DNA from: Paraflavitalea pollutisoli
Lineage (GTDB): Bacteria > Bacteroidota > Bacteroidia > Chitinophagales > Chitinophagaceae
DNA: 64,000 bases
Reading direction: 5' to 3'
Assembly (NCBI RefSeq): GCF_029360705.1
Contig: NZ_JARKMX010000008.1
Coordinates: 682,001-746,000, forward strand
Made by a program: the position numbers and the translations under genes
Notes under the pieces: generated by a model
The model's input: the letters and a program-made list of their open reading frames with translations, nothing else
Told to the model about the DNA's origin: nothing
The model's database searches: none
Shown: positions 35,315 to 43,702 of the stretch, piece after piece
Layout of the letters: every line of letters starts with the position of its first letter
How positions within the stretch are numbered: the first letter of the stretch is position 1

Positions 35315-36097
35315 ATGAAACAGACGCTATGCTTGTTGGGGCTGATTGCCGGGGTGATGACAGGTTGTGCCAAATTGGATGTGGAGGTGCAGATACCCGA
35401 GGGGCCCAGCCGCCTGGTGGTAGAGGGATTGCTGACACCGGGATATCCCGCAGAGGTGATGCTCACGGAGAGCAACACATTGCAGGACGAGTTGGTGTTG
35501 CTGGCGGTTTGGAATGCCAGGGTGTCGATGGATACCGATACAGGTACCATAGCGACGCGCAATATACTGTACAAAAAGACCGACCGGCGGATCATGATCA
35601 ATTATGGCAGTGTGGATACCATGCGGGAAGGAGCACACTCCTACTTCAAGCTCAATATTACCACCAAAGATGGAAGGACGTTGCGGGCAGCTACGAAGGT
35701 GGTGAGCCCCGTTCGAATAAAGTCAGTAGAGCTGAACAAAGAAAATATTGTGACTCACCATGACCTGCTTGGCAACGAGCCGCGCTATTTGAGGATGTAT
35801 GCAGCCACTTACAAGCAGGGCAAGGTGGCGATGTCCAAATCTATGTTGTACCAGCAAGGCCCGGGCACAGGCACCTCCTGTGTAATGCCACTGTCCAACT
35901 ACCAATCCGGCACCGACTCCATTACCGTAACCTTGTTTCATATTCAAAAAGAATACTACGACTATCTTACTTCCGTCGAAAACGCCAACAGCGCATTTAG
36001 TGATCCACTGCTGAACCCGGAGGAGATCATATCCAATATCACTGGCGGGTTGGGGATCTTCACGTATTATACGATGGATAAGGTGAGGGCGAAGTAG
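35315..36097 (+). CDS. DUF4249 family lipoprotein
   Basis: This 260-residue lipoprotein (lipobox VMTGC) begins 5 bases after the TonB receptor gene. The family pattern is visible: SRLVVEGLLTPGYPAEVMLT near the start, the strand NARVSMDTDTG, and the C-terminal NITGGLGIFTYYTMDKV. DUF4249 proteins occur almost always beside a TonB-dependent receptor and are thought to act as its surface partner, similar to the SusD role. The gene ends the pair, and the next gene has its own -7-like element. Confidence 0.85.
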   Translation: MKQTLCLLGLIAGVMTGCAKLDVEVQIPEGPSRLVVEGLLTPGYPAEVMLTESNTLQDELVLLAVWNARVSMDTDTGTIATRNILYKKTDRRIMINYGSVDTMREGAHSYFKLNITTKDGRTLRAATKVVSPVRIKSVELNKENIVTHHDLLGNEPRYLRMYAATYKQGKVAMSKSMLYQQGPGTGTSCVMPLSNYQSGTDSITVTLFHIQKEYYDYLTSVENANSAFSDPLLNPEEIISNITGGLGIFTYYTMDKVRAK

Positions 36098-36179
36098 CTT
36101 ATGTTGGAGCAATCGATTACTGGGTAAAATAGGCATACAACGCATCAACATGCCTGAATACTTACAGAGCGATAGTCGA

Positions 36180-36187
36180 TACATTTG
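36180..36187 (+). promoter_or_regulatory. -7 element TACATTTG ahead of the metallopeptidase gene
   Basis: TACATTTG matches the Bacteroidota -7 consensus TAnnTTTG and lies 41 bases before the ATG at 36229. No TTG is found at the usual 17-23 base distance upstream, so this is a partial promoter match. Confidence 0.35.
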
Positions 36188-36228
36188 ATTGGTCAACCTA
36201 CTAACCAAATCATAAAACTGCTCCCTGC

Positions 36229-37695
36229 ATGCATCACAAAATGATGATGTCCCTGTTTGCCATTACCTGTTTATTCTCCGCTTGTTCCAAAAATGATACG
36301 CCGCCCCCCGATCCTGTTGTGCCTCCTCCTACACCACCCGAAGTGGTAGAGCATTATGTGTACGCGCGCGAAGGCAATATTACCCTCGCAATACACAAAA
36401 CGGAGGCAGCACGTTCCGGAACGCCTGCTACCGCGATACAACTGATAAAAGACGACCTGCGCAATTTCTCCACGATAGTGACCGCATCGGCCACCGAAAA
36501 GTGGAAGCAGGATACGATCTGGATAGAAAGTAGTGGAGGTACGATCATCTACAATAGCACTAAAAATGCTTTAGTGATCGGCGACCTGCTGGGTTACCAT
36601 GACAGAAAGACAAAAACAGAGCCCGGCATACTCTACCATTTCCTGGCGAAGAAGCATATGGAGAAATACCTGGGCGGTGCTGAAAAAAGCAGCCTTGAAT
36701 CCAATTACAATGCGGTTCGTGCTCCTAAATATGCGAAAGCCTATGGCACGACGGGTTTAGTGCTGGTGAAAGACGCCGTACCCGATGCGTCAAAAAGCGC
36801 GGCAGACTATTTTGCTGAATTGACAGAGGCCTATTTGTCGGAGAACAATTACTATCCCTTCGATTACCACGAGCTGCAGCGCCATGATCCCACTGGCTTT
36901 TCTTTGATGGAAGCAGTATGGGGTAAAAGGTCTATCGCCGCCAATAGCCACGGCATTAGCCTGCCTCCCATCAGCCTGAAACAATGGCTGGAAGGAAAAG
37001 AATCCAACCTCGATACCTATTATAGAAAGTATATCGACGCGGATGGTTTTCCCATCGTAGCGTCTCGTTTTGTGGCAGACTCGGCGCTGGTACAGACAAA
37101 AATGATCGTTCAGAAAATGCTTACGCGTATACCGGAGGCAAAGGCGGCGATGCTGAAGGCTAATTTCCGGGTGGGTGTGATTGGCGCCCGGGAGAAGGTA
37201 ACCGATATGCCCGAGAACAGGATGATGAATATCTGGTGGCCGGGAACAGACTGGGATGCGCGTGGCAGAGGATATGGCGCTACGGAATGGTTGCCACTGA
37301 TGACCTGCGGCGAGGAGAACATCATAAAGCTGCCAGGCGGCGGTGATCGGTACCTGTATGAAAGCATCATGGTGCATGAGTTTGCACATAATGTTGACTA
37401 CGGACTGCGTAAAGCACGTACCGGCTTTGAGGCCGAACTGCTGGCTGCCTTTGCTTATGCTAAAAACAATGGGTTGTGGTCGGGCACCTACTCGATGGAG
37501 AACGATGCCGAGTATTTTGCCGAAGGTGTACAGGCCTGGTTCGATACCTGCAATATGTATGTGCTCATCAATGGTGTCCGCACCAAACTAAAAACCCGCG
37601 AACAACTCCGCACCTATGATACCCGTCTCTTTGATCTACTCAGTAAGATCATGCCGACGGAGCATCTGACGGGGTATCACTTTACGTATGAGTAG
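36229..37695 (+). CDS. Putative zinc metallopeptidase lipoprotein
   Basis: This 488-residue lipoprotein (lipobox LFSACS) is followed by a Pro-rich spacer (DTPPPDPVVPPPTPPE). The catalytic domain is C-terminal: the zinc motif HExxH is HEFAH (His383, His387), and the likely third ligand lies in AEYFAEGVQAWFD about 40 residues later. This is the gluzincin-type spacing seen in toxin lethal-factor-like peptidases (ATLF-like). The N-terminal part (about 45-330) is not recognised. It probably acts on proteins at the cell surface or in the periplasm. It follows a TonB receptor/DUF4249 pair, which might take up products, but the spacing and own -7 element suggest separate control. Confidence 0.78.
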   Translation: MHHKMMMSLFAITCLFSACSKNDTPPPDPVVPPPTPPEVVEHYVYAREGNITLAIHKTEAARSGTPATAIQLIKDDLRNFSTIVTASATEKWKQDTIWIESSGGTIIYNSTKNALVIGDLLGYHDRKTKTEPGILYHFLAKKHMEKYLGGAEKSSLESNYNAVRAPKYAKAYGTTGLVLVKDAVPDASKSAADYFAELTEAYLSENNYYPFDYHELQRHDPTGFSLMEAVWGKRSIAANSHGISLPPISLKQWLEGKESNLDTYYRKYIDADGFPIVASRFVADSALVQTKMIVQKMLTRIPEAKAAMLKANFRVGVIGAREKVTDMPENRMMNIWWPGTDWDARGRGYGATEWLPLMTCGEENIIKLPGGGDRYLYESIMVHEFAHNVDYGLRKARTGFEAELLAAFAYAKNNGLWSGTYSMENDAEYFAEGVQAWFDTCNMYVLINGVRTKLKTREQLRTYDTRLFDLLSKIMPTEHLTGYHFTYE

Positions 37696-37968
37696 CCTGC
37701 AGTCTCCCGTATAGCGCTCCCCTGGCCGCTCCGTAGCTACTCCCTGGCTGCTCCGTACCAGCCGGTAGTCAACGGCAGGTTAACCCCAGGTCAATTCCAG
37801 GTCAACCCCATGTCGGGAGGGCTCAAATGCAGGTGGGATGCGGGTTTATATGTTGCTGGAACGGCATAGTCAATCCCATGGCGGGTTTGATCGAAATGGA
37901 GAATATAGAAAAGTGTCTGTTTTGACACACTGTCGGGCGGTTTATAGTGGATGACTAATATACAATTG
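37696..37968. repeat. Intergenic region with imperfect direct repeats, no gene seen
   Basis: A unit of about 21 bases is repeated twice near 37717-37760 (CTCCCCTGGCCGCTCCGTAG, then CTCCCTGGCTGCTCCGTACC). Directly behind it are three 11-base units in tandem at 37777-37809 (AGGTTAACCCC, AGGTCAATTCC, AGGTCAACCCC). No gene is apparent. Confidence 0.6.
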
Positions 37969-38006
37969 AAAAAGGCGGTAGTCCAAATATTTTATCGACT
38001 ACCGCC
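37969..38006 (-). terminator. Intrinsic terminator of the DUF4349 gene
   Basis: On the minus strand GGCGGTAGT (38006-37998) pairs with ACTACCGCC (37982-37974), followed by TTTTTCAATT. It lies 36 bases after the stop of the DUF4349 gene. Confidence 0.75.
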
Positions 38007-38041
38007 CCTATTACTGGACGCTCCTGCCCGCTTGCGGGCGC

Positions 38042-38911
38042 TTATTTGTTCAATATTTTCATGACACCCAGCTTGTCTACGATAAGCAGTATGAACAGTA
38101 CGGTGATTGTTGCTCCGCACAAGCCGATCATCAAATAGACATAGTACTCGATGGTCCATTCCAGTGCCACTTTAAGTCGTTGTAGAAAAGGTATGCCCTT
38201 TTGCGTGGCACCTTCATACAGCGAAAACTTCACCGTACAAAATTCATTCTCGGTATTGAAGTTGCCCAACTCCACCCCTAGTTCCTGGAGCTGCGATTCT
38301 ATCTCCAGTATCTTGTCGTGCAGGGTAACATAATCACTGATCACGCCTCCCTTGGCCTTGAGTTCATTCAGCGATGCCAGCGTTTTTTCCAGCGACGCTT
38401 TCCTGGCATTCAACTGCCGGTACTCATTCGTCTTATCTACTTTGGTGACTTGTCGGGCTTTTACATCGCCGATTTGTTGGATCTTTTCATAGAATGCATC
38501 AAACTTGTCTGGTACGATACCGATCAGCAGGTGAACTTCCCGGCTTCCTTTATTACCCGTATTTTTTTCGTATTGAATCACACCTCCAAATTGCTTGATG
38601 TCGGCGTTGATCTGTTTTAAACCCTCCTCAAACTGGGTGCTTTTCGATTTGATGGAGGCCGTCTTTTCGTATTTCTGCGAAGAGACGCCCATGCCATCTG
38701 CAGGAACGTCGTGCTGTATCAACTGCTTTTCACTGGCATAGTTTTTCCGTAGGTTCTCAATCCTGTCAAAATAATTGCCAGCATCATCACCACTCTGCGA
38801 CAGGCCACTGGCGACATATCCATACGCCAGTCGAAGGGCTAACAGGGCAAAAAACAATACGACAAACCACCTGCCGTATTTCCAGAATCGTCCTTTAAAG
38901 ATATTTGTCAT
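38042..38911 (-). CDS. DUF4349 domain membrane protein
   Basis: This 289-residue protein has a membrane segment near each end (about 15-33: WFVVLFFALLALRLAYGYV, and about 255-280: YLMIGLCGATITVLFILLIV). Between them lies the DUF4349 domain, with conserved strands (SREVHLLIGIVPDKFDAFYEKIQQIG) and a long coiled coil (KTNEYRQLNARKASLEKTLA ... LHDKILEIESQLQEL). A role for the family is not established; proteins of this kind are often near anti-sigma factors or peptidases. It has its own terminator and no close partner. Confidence 0.85.
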   Translation of the reverse strand: MTNIFKGRFWKYGRWFVVLFFALLALRLAYGYVASGLSQSGDDAGNYFDRIENLRKNYASEKQLIQHDVPADGMGVSSQKYEKTASIKSKSTQFEEGLKQINADIKQFGGVIQYEKNTGNKGSREVHLLIGIVPDKFDAFYEKIQQIGDVKARQVTKVDKTNEYRQLNARKASLEKTLASLNELKAKGGVISDYVTLHDKILEIESQLQELGVELGNFNTENEFCTVKFSLYEGATQKGIPFLQRLKVALEWTIEYYVYLMIGLCGATITVLFILLIVDKLGVMKILNK

Positions 38912-39002
38912 AGTTGGGGTTGGTTGAAGAAGCCAAAGAAATGCTTTTTCTGGTATCCAGGCTGGTTATGCCTCCTGTTTTAAGAAACTTTTATTTGCAG
39001 TC

Positions 39003-39022
39003 ATGTAAAGTATGCTTTACAT
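39003..39022. promoter_or_regulatory. 20-bp perfect palindrome, candidate operator
   Basis: ATGTAAAG (39003-39010) and CTTTACAT (39015-39022) are perfect inverted repeats around TATG. The site lies 21 bases before the ATG of the membrane-protein gene, where a repressor would block transcription. The small HTH protein encoded second in the operon (39499-39699) is the obvious candidate to bind it. Confidence 0.65.
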
Positions 39023-39043
39023 TCGTTGTATAAATTAAACATC

Positions 39044-39499
39044 ATGAAATTGCTACTCCCCCACCGCTTTAAGCGGTTAGGAGCCGCCATGGCTCCACTC
39101 GGATTTTTGCTGTGGTTGCTGATGCAAAAAGGCTATATCAATAAGCTGCTGGCCTATTGCTTTGGGCAACCTGTTCCCGGTGATGATCGCACATGGTTTC
39201 AGTTGGTTAATATAGTTGCAGCCATCCTGGGGTTCTTTGCCCTCCTGACGGGGCTATATTTTATCGCCTTTTCAAAAGAAAAGGTGGAGGATGAAATGGT
39301 CCAAAGCACAAGACTGCAGAGCTTTCAATTTGCGGCGTTTTTACAGATCATCGTTATGATAGCCGGGTTTCTTTTTGTGTTGTTGGCCGGTGACCCGGGC
39401 GAAGGCGGTATCATGTTATTCTTTGTTGCGCTGGTGCTGCTGTTCTGGGTTGCTTTCATTGGCCGCTTCAACTACATACTCCATTTCAAATACAGGTAA
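39044..39499 (+). CDS. Four-helix membrane protein, partner of small XRE regulator
   Basis: This is 151 residues from ATG 39044; a TTG at 39026 would add six and overlaps nothing useful. It has four hydrophobic segments (about 16-30, 57-80, 100-120 and 125-145), basic ends, and no known domain. It shares a base with the start of the following HTH gene (stop TAA, start ATG), so both are made together. Membrane protein plus HTH pairs of this kind are widespread, and the HTH protein often regulates expression of the membrane protein. The function is unknown. Confidence 0.75.
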   Translation: MKLLLPHRFKRLGAAMAPLGFLLWLLMQKGYINKLLAYCFGQPVPGDDRTWFQLVNIVAAILGFFALLTGLYFIAFSKEKVEDEMVQSTRLQSFQFAAFLQIIVMIAGFLFVLLAGDPGEGGIMLFFVALVLLFWVAFIGRFNYILHFKYR

Positions 39500-39699
39500 T
39501 GACGAATACGGTCAAAGAAGAACGGTTAAAGAAAGGACTTACCCAGGTTCAGTTGGCAGAGTTGGTGGGCGTGTCCCGGCAAACGATCTTTTCCATAGAG
39601 ATCAACAAGTATGTGCCCTCTGTCGTCCTGTCCATTAAACTGGCGAAGGCTTTCGGCAAAAAGGTGGAGGATGTATTTAAGCTGGAAGCAAATGATTAA
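39499..39699 (+). CDS. Small XRE/HTH_3 transcriptional regulator
   Basis: This 66-residue protein is one HTH domain: VKEERLKKGLTQVQLAELVG then SRQTIFSIEINKYVPSVVLS and KLAKAFGKKVEDVFKLE. This is the compact YozG/Cro-like group, with recognition helix SRQTIFSIEI. It starts on the last base of the preceding gene's stop, so the two are coupled. A 20-bp palindrome upstream of the operon is its likely target. Confidence 0.9.
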   Translation: MTNTVKEERLKKGLTQVQLAELVGVSRQTIFSIEINKYVPSVVLSIKLAKAFGKKVEDVFKLEAND

Positions 39700-39812
39700 C
39701 ACTACGTGCTCTCGTTGGGTCTACATGGTACGTCATAATAGTTCAGGTACAATTACACCTGTCCGCCGGCAAACGGGAACGCTTCTCTAACCTCGGGCAG
39801 TGCATTGAAAGC

Positions 39813-39843
39813 CGATGAGGTGGGCTATTGCCCCGCCTCATCG
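39813..39843. terminator. Bidirectional hairpin between convergent genes
   Basis: CGATGAGG (39813-39820) pairs with CCTCATCG (39836-39843), with an inner GGG/CCC stem. The T-runs are poor on both sides, but the hairpin lies exactly between the HTH gene and the converging minus-strand operon. Confidence 0.5.
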
Positions 39844-39865
39844 ATTCCTGAGTCGAAAACATAAG

Positions 39866-40489
39866 CTAGACCTTTTGCTTCCTTATTCCTTCGCCCACCA
39901 TAAACTCGGGAAATCCATTGTTTTGAAAGAACTCCGCTACTATTTTCAGGCTTGCATGGATCAATGTTTCATGCATGAAATCGCTAAGGGGAAGCGCGAT
40001 GGCGGCAAACTGCTTATCGCCTTTTGTAAGAGCGAAGGTTCGTTGCGACCGCTCCCAAAGCTTCTCAAACTCTGGAAAATCCTGTTTCCAGCCATTTCGG
40101 GCGAGGTAAAATAGTAGCCGCGTTTCGGAATCCTCTACGGGCGCGTAAGCTTCTATGTTTTGTTTGTTGGATAACTGGGCATCGTAGAAACCGGTATCAC
40201 TTTGAATAGCAATACCAACATTAATGACCAGGCCATTCAGCCGCTTATGCGCTCCACAATAGAATTCATGAAAATACATGGGTAACCAATCCCAGGCCCA
40301 GTAATCCCGGTAATGTTTTCTGCCATCGAAAAAGCTGCCGCTGAAGCAGCAATAGGTATTTTCGATCTGGACGCCGATAGATTGTGATATATAGTCTACC
40401 GTATCGACCAATCGGCGTTGATACATATACAGGAGCCGATAGGCCTTGCGAACATCGATCAGTGCTGCTTGCAGATCAGTTGTTTCCAT
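39866..40489 (-). CDS. Hypothetical protein in an operon with a PD-(D/E)XK nuclease
   Basis: I do not recognise this 207-residue protein. It is soluble, with an N-terminal helix (DVRKAYRLLYMYQRRLVDTVDYISQ), an aromatic-rich central region (YRDYWAWDWLPMYFHEFYCG) and a helical C-terminus. It starts only 3 bases after the stop of the nuclease-like gene at 40493-41275, so the pair is co-translated. It may be a nuclease inhibitor, a specificity subunit or a sensor. Its aromatic middle (WAWDW) looks distinctive. Confidence 0.7.
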   Translation of the reverse strand: METTDLQAALIDVRKAYRLLYMYQRRLVDTVDYISQSIGVQIENTYCCFSGSFFDGRKHYRDYWAWDWLPMYFHEFYCGAHKRLNGLVINVGIAIQSDTGFYDAQLSNKQNIEAYAPVEDSETRLLFYLARNGWKQDFPEFEKLWERSQRTFALTKGDKQFAAIALPLSDFMHETLIHASLKIVAEFFQNNGFPEFMVGEGIRKQKV

Positions 40490-40492
40490 ATA

Positions 40493-41275
40493 TTATGGCG
40501 AAGTTTTAAGAGTAGTTAATGATACTGTGTTGATGTTAAAGTCCTTTGACAGGCCATCCAACATGCCTGGTCTTCCCTTTGTCAGTGCCATGAAAGAATC
40601 AGCCGAAATGGTATAGGGTGTATGGAAGTTGTTGAATAGTTCACGCGGATAATAACCGTGGAAGTTTAAGTATTCGATCATATCCGTTAAGATGTTGCCC
40701 ACCATCGGGAGTTCGACAGGCTGGTGTAGTGTATCACGGACTTCCTTCACAGCTTTCAACGTCTGTAGCAATGCTCGCCACCGGATCTTGAAAACAGTCA
40801 CGGATCGGCCTTCTATGTCGATCGTCTCATTCTTATTGTTGAGTGGATCGTTGCCGCCGATCGCCAATAGAATGACGTGGCAGACGTCGGATCCATAAGC
40901 CAATTGATAGGCTTTCACTTCTCTTTCCCACTGGGCGGGGCTTTGAGCGTTGTTGTCATCACGGGCTTTAGCTTCTACAATGATGTCGAGGTTGTTGCAT
41001 CGAATGAAGAGGTCTGGCTCCACCCGATTGTCCAATGTCCAGCCTGGCCAAAACTCATATTGCAGGATCTCGGGACGTGGCAATGGTGTCGACCTGTCCA
41101 GCAACGACCGGTCCAGTATTTCCCAGATCATCGATTCGGGTAAATAGAATAGTCGCTCGAAGAAGTTGGAGGTAATGAAATCTTCCGAACTATTGAGGAC
41201 CTCCCGCCAGCCGATTGCCCTATTGTCAAATTCGAAATTCCTGCCTGCTTTTCCTTTTCTTAACAGATTGAGCAT
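40493..41275 (-). CDS. PD-(D/E)XK nuclease-like protein
   Basis: This 260-residue protein holds a nuclease core at about residues 85-160. EPDLFIRC provides the metal-binding Asp, and DIIVEAKARDD the (D/E)xK motif, with a helix just after it (QWEREVKAYQLAYG) carrying the conserved Gln/Tyr positions. Such cores occur in restriction enzymes and in many defence systems. The remainder has no known domain. The gene is followed after 3 bases by an orphan gene. The nuclease reading rests on the motif spacing; the substrate is unknown. Confidence 0.75.
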   Translation of the reverse strand: MLNLLRKGKAGRNFEFDNRAIGWREVLNSSEDFITSNFFERLFYLPESMIWEILDRSLLDRSTPLPRPEILQYEFWPGWTLDNRVEPDLFIRCNNLDIIVEAKARDDNNAQSPAQWEREVKAYQLAYGSDVCHVILLAIGGNDPLNNKNETIDIEGRSVTVFKIRWRALLQTLKAVKEVRDTLHQPVELPMVGNILTDMIEYLNFHGYYPRELFNNFHTPYTISADSFMALTKGRPGMLDGLSKDFNINTVSLTTLKTSP

Positions 41276-41510
41276 AGTGTGGTTAAAAGGTTTCTTTTGG
41301 GCTTACCTGGTATCGTTCAGGCGCAAAATAGGTAATGATCCATGGGTGGGAGACCGTGTAAACACGGGATTTTAATATAGGGGTAACCCTTCTTAGTCCC
41401 ATGTTTTTAGGACTGCTACCGGGATATATAATAATAGATTAATAGAAAACCACAAGGCACTGCAAGCTGATACAAAAGGAGCTGGAATTAATCGGGTAAG
41501 CCTGCAAGAC

Positions 41511-42011
41511 CTACAATGTCGCCCCCTGCCCACCCTTCGCCCGGGATATCTGGTGAATAGCCGACAGGTTGGCCTCGTTGATGCCATTGAAAAAATGGAG
41601 AATGGTCAGCAGTTCGCCTTCGTCGAAAGATTGGAGGTGGCGAAGGATCTTTTCTGATTGCGGGTGCGTCAGGGGCTCTAAAATACGGGAGGTATTGGCC
41701 GTGATGGGCACGATAAACACTTTGCGACGATCATCCTTGGCATACTGCCGTTTTACGAGCTTCTTCTTTTGCAGGCGGTCAATAAGACCCGTAATGGCGC
41801 CGGTGGTCAGGCCAGTGAGGTGGGCCAGTTCACCGGCGGTCATCTGTCCTTTCTGGATGATCAGTTCGAGGTACTTGAGGTCGGTCGGTGACAGGCCGGC
41901 TTGCCGGGCGATTGTTTCGTGCAGCAACGTCGTGGTGTTGGCAAATTGGCGGCTGACGGTCCGGACAGCCTGAATAGTGATGTTGAAGGGAGGGTGTGAA
42001 TAACTTTCCAT
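41511..42011 (-). CDS. MarR family transcriptional regulator
   Basis: This 166-residue protein contains a winged helix-turn-helix at about 40-105 (ARQAGLSPTDLKYLELIIQK, then AGELAHLTGLTTGAITGLID, and the wing KKLVKRQYAKDDRRKVFIV), flanked by the dimer helices typical of MarR. A short perfect palindrome lies 20 bases upstream of the start, as expected for an autoregulator. It stands alone here, so the regulated gene is not evident; MarR proteins commonly respond to aromatic ligands or oxidants. Confidence 0.9.
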   Translation of the reverse strand: MESYSHPPFNITIQAVRTVSRQFANTTTLLHETIARQAGLSPTDLKYLELIIQKGQMTAGELAHLTGLTTGAITGLIDRLQKKKLVKRQYAKDDRRKVFIVPITANTSRILEPLTHPQSEKILRHLQSFDEGELLTILHFFNGINEANLSAIHQISRAKGGQGATL

Positions 42012-42030
42012 CTTGATTAGCGACTGATTG

Positions 42031-42045
42031 TCTTAGTGGCTAAGA
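42031..42045. promoter_or_regulatory. Palindromic operator candidate for MarR
   Basis: TCTTAG (42031-42036) and CTAAGA (42040-42045) are perfect inverted repeats around TGG, with a TTAG-nnn-CTAA core typical of MarR sites. It lies 20 bases upstream of the marR start on the minus strand. Confidence 0.6.
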
Positions 42046-42175
42046 TATGGTATTGGGGGCCAATAGTCCAAATAAATCGGGCATTTCCGGGCAAAATATG
42101 ACGCTTATTCCTTGTGCCGTTTTTAGGGAAAACCTGACCTAATTCGCTGAAAGAAAATAATTTCTATAGATTTTT

Positions 42176-42205
42176 TTGGAAGTATATCTGCAAATACTAC
42201 TTTTG
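42176..42205 (+). promoter_or_regulatory. Consensus Bacteroidota promoter of the tRNA gene
   Basis: TTG (42176-42178), a 19-base spacer and TACTTTTG (42198-42205) match the consensus exactly. The tRNA starts at 42210, only 5 bases after the -7 element. Confidence 0.8.
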
Positions 42206-42209
42206 CCGC

Positions 42210-42294
42210 GGAGAGATGGCAGAGCGGTCGAATGCGGCGGTCTTGAAAACCGTTGACTGTCACAGGTCCGGGGGTTCGAATCCCTCTCTCTCCG
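42210..42294 (+). tRNA. tRNA-Ser (anticodon UGA)
   Basis: The acceptor stem GGAGAGA (42210-42216) pairs with TCTCTCC (42287-42293), and G42294 is the discriminator. The anticodon TGA is at 42244-42246 in CTTGAAA. The long variable arm marks a class II tRNA, and the T loop is TTCGAAT. CCA is not encoded. Confidence 0.92.
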
Positions 42295-42296
42295 CT

Positions 42297-42342
42297 AAAA
42301 AAGACACAACTTGTTACCTAATAACTTGTTGTGTCTTTTTTC
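42297..42342 (+). terminator. Intrinsic terminator of the tRNA gene
   Basis: AAAAGACACAAC (42299-42310) pairs with GTTGTGTCTTTT (42328-42339), with T-rich sequence continuing to 42342. It lies directly after the tRNA. Confidence 0.85.
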
Positions 42343-42640
42343 TTTAAAACCCGGAATGAAACCCGGAATGGACCGTTTTCGGCAGCGTGGCAAGCGGGCT
42401 TACCTAAGCGGACGGGAAATGAAAAATGGCGCACACAGTTGGACACTTCAGTTGTTTTATTTAAAGCCCCCCTCCCCAAGGATATCCGGAACGAAGTGGT
42501 AATCCCTTTCTCCGCCCAAATCAACTAATGAAGCTCCGGTCTTAGACCGAGGCATTTTGCGTTTAGGCGGGGCCTGCAGTCAGCCTTGCCAGCTTGATGT
42601 CAACCGCCTGGACGGGCGCGCCAGACCTACCGGTCCACTA
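42343..42640. other. Region after the tRNA, no gene recognised
   Basis: This stretch of about 300 bases contains a short near-perfect direct repeat (CCCGGAATGRA at 42350 and 42362) and small chance frames, none with a family match. The 3' side of a tRNA gene is a common integration site, but no integrase or copy of the tRNA end was found. Confidence 0.5.
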
Positions 42641-43702
42641 CTAAAAAACAATAGTCCAGCCTGGGTGAGATGCCTGCTCTTTTGTATAAGCCACACCATC
42701 GATTTTCAGACCGTTGTCGTCGATCAAGGTAATAATGCCTCCTTTGTTGGAGAGCGCTAGAGGTTGCCTGATCTGGATTTGGAGACATTCTCCAGGTCCT
42801 ATATTACCCACTAAAACTTGCTTTTTCTTTTGTGAATCCAGAATAGCCCAATTCGTGATGTCCAATTCACCAGGTGATGTATTCAGCAGTGTTACGCTTT
42901 CTACCTCTGGCGACTGTATGGAGTTGACCAGTGCGCCAATGATACGAACCAGGCCCTGCGATTCGCCAGGTGTAGGGTTGAAAACAGGTCCCTCCGCGCC
43001 ACCGATGGCAGGCACGTTGCCCGGCGACACAGCTCCCGGAGTAACGGCATCTCCAATTTTGTGGCCAGTAGCATTGTCTGTGTGCCAACCTTGTGATTGA
43101 AATTTCAGGAATATGGCTACCCATTGATGTTGTTGCGGAAAATGGATCAACACCCCCCCATCCTGCCAAACCCCATCATCACCAACAAACCTTCCGACGT
43201 TGCTTTGGTTCATGTGTATATCATGAATGCCGTTGCCGGGAAGAAAGGCAAAAAACCTATCCCGTTGACTGGTTTCGGGTCCCCAGGTCTCTCCGAATGC
43301 ATACACTTCTGCGGCTTCGTCGGCCATGGCTCGCTGCATCAGCGAATTGATTTTGTCGTTCAAATCGTTGTCCGGCCCCGGTACATTGAACGGCAGCGGA
43401 CGCATCTGGGATCGTTCAAAAAGATTACCGCGAATGTAATCCAGCGCTCCGCTTACCGGGCTGGGGGCCAGCGCCGTAAATCCAAAAGGTAAATTCTTTA
43501 TGGTGTCAATGATCGGATGGGCAAAGTTTTCAAGGACCAGATATTCCAGTTCTGAAGGCTCGAGCGCCGACTTGACATTGATGGCGATGCGATAATTAAG
43601 GTCGTTCGCAATCAGTCGCACCTGGTAATGGGCATTTTGATTGGTGGCCAAACGAACCTCTGTCGCGTGACCTTTTAATACCCCATAGTTTTTGAGTGGC
43701 AT
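42641..43702 (-). CDS. DUF2278 (YukJ-like) protein with lamin-tail domain
   Basis: This is 353 residues from the ATG at 43702 (MPLKNYGVLKGHATEVR); a longer frame to 43762 adds 20 residues not seen in the family. The N-terminal DUF2278 part (about 1-215) has YGVLKGHATEVRLATNQ, YRIAINVKSA and, later, FGETWGPE and GIHDIHMNQSN. The C-terminal 100 residues (VESVTLLNTSPGELDITNWA then GGIITLIDDNGLKIDGVAY) form a lamin-tail-like beta domain. Function is unknown. No signal peptide is seen, and no operon partner. Confidence 0.8.
   Translation of the reverse strand: MPLKNYGVLKGHATEVRLATNQNAHYQVRLIANDLNYRIAINVKSALEPSELEYLVLENFAHPIIDTIKNLPFGFTALAPSPVSGALDYIRGNLFERSQMRPLPFNVPGPDNDLNDKINSLMQRAMADEAAEVYAFGETWGPETSQRDRFFAFLPGNGIHDIHMNQSNVGRFVGDDGVWQDGGVLIHFPQQHQWVAIFLKFQSQGWHTDNATGHKIGDAVTPGAVSPGNVPAIGGAEGPVFNPTPGESQGLVRIIGALVNSIQSPEVESVTLLNTSPGELDITNWAILDSQKKKQVLVGNIGPGECLQIQIRQPLALSNKGGIITLIDDNGLKIDGVAYTKEQASHPGWTIVF

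Noticed and set aside
37777-37809. Possible CRISPR array in tandem 11-mers
   Set aside because: Units are only 11 bases, directly adjacent, without spacers and without cas genes.
42311-42502. Short frame after the tRNA that might be an integrase remnant
   Set aside because: No catalytic motif and no duplicated tRNA end were found.
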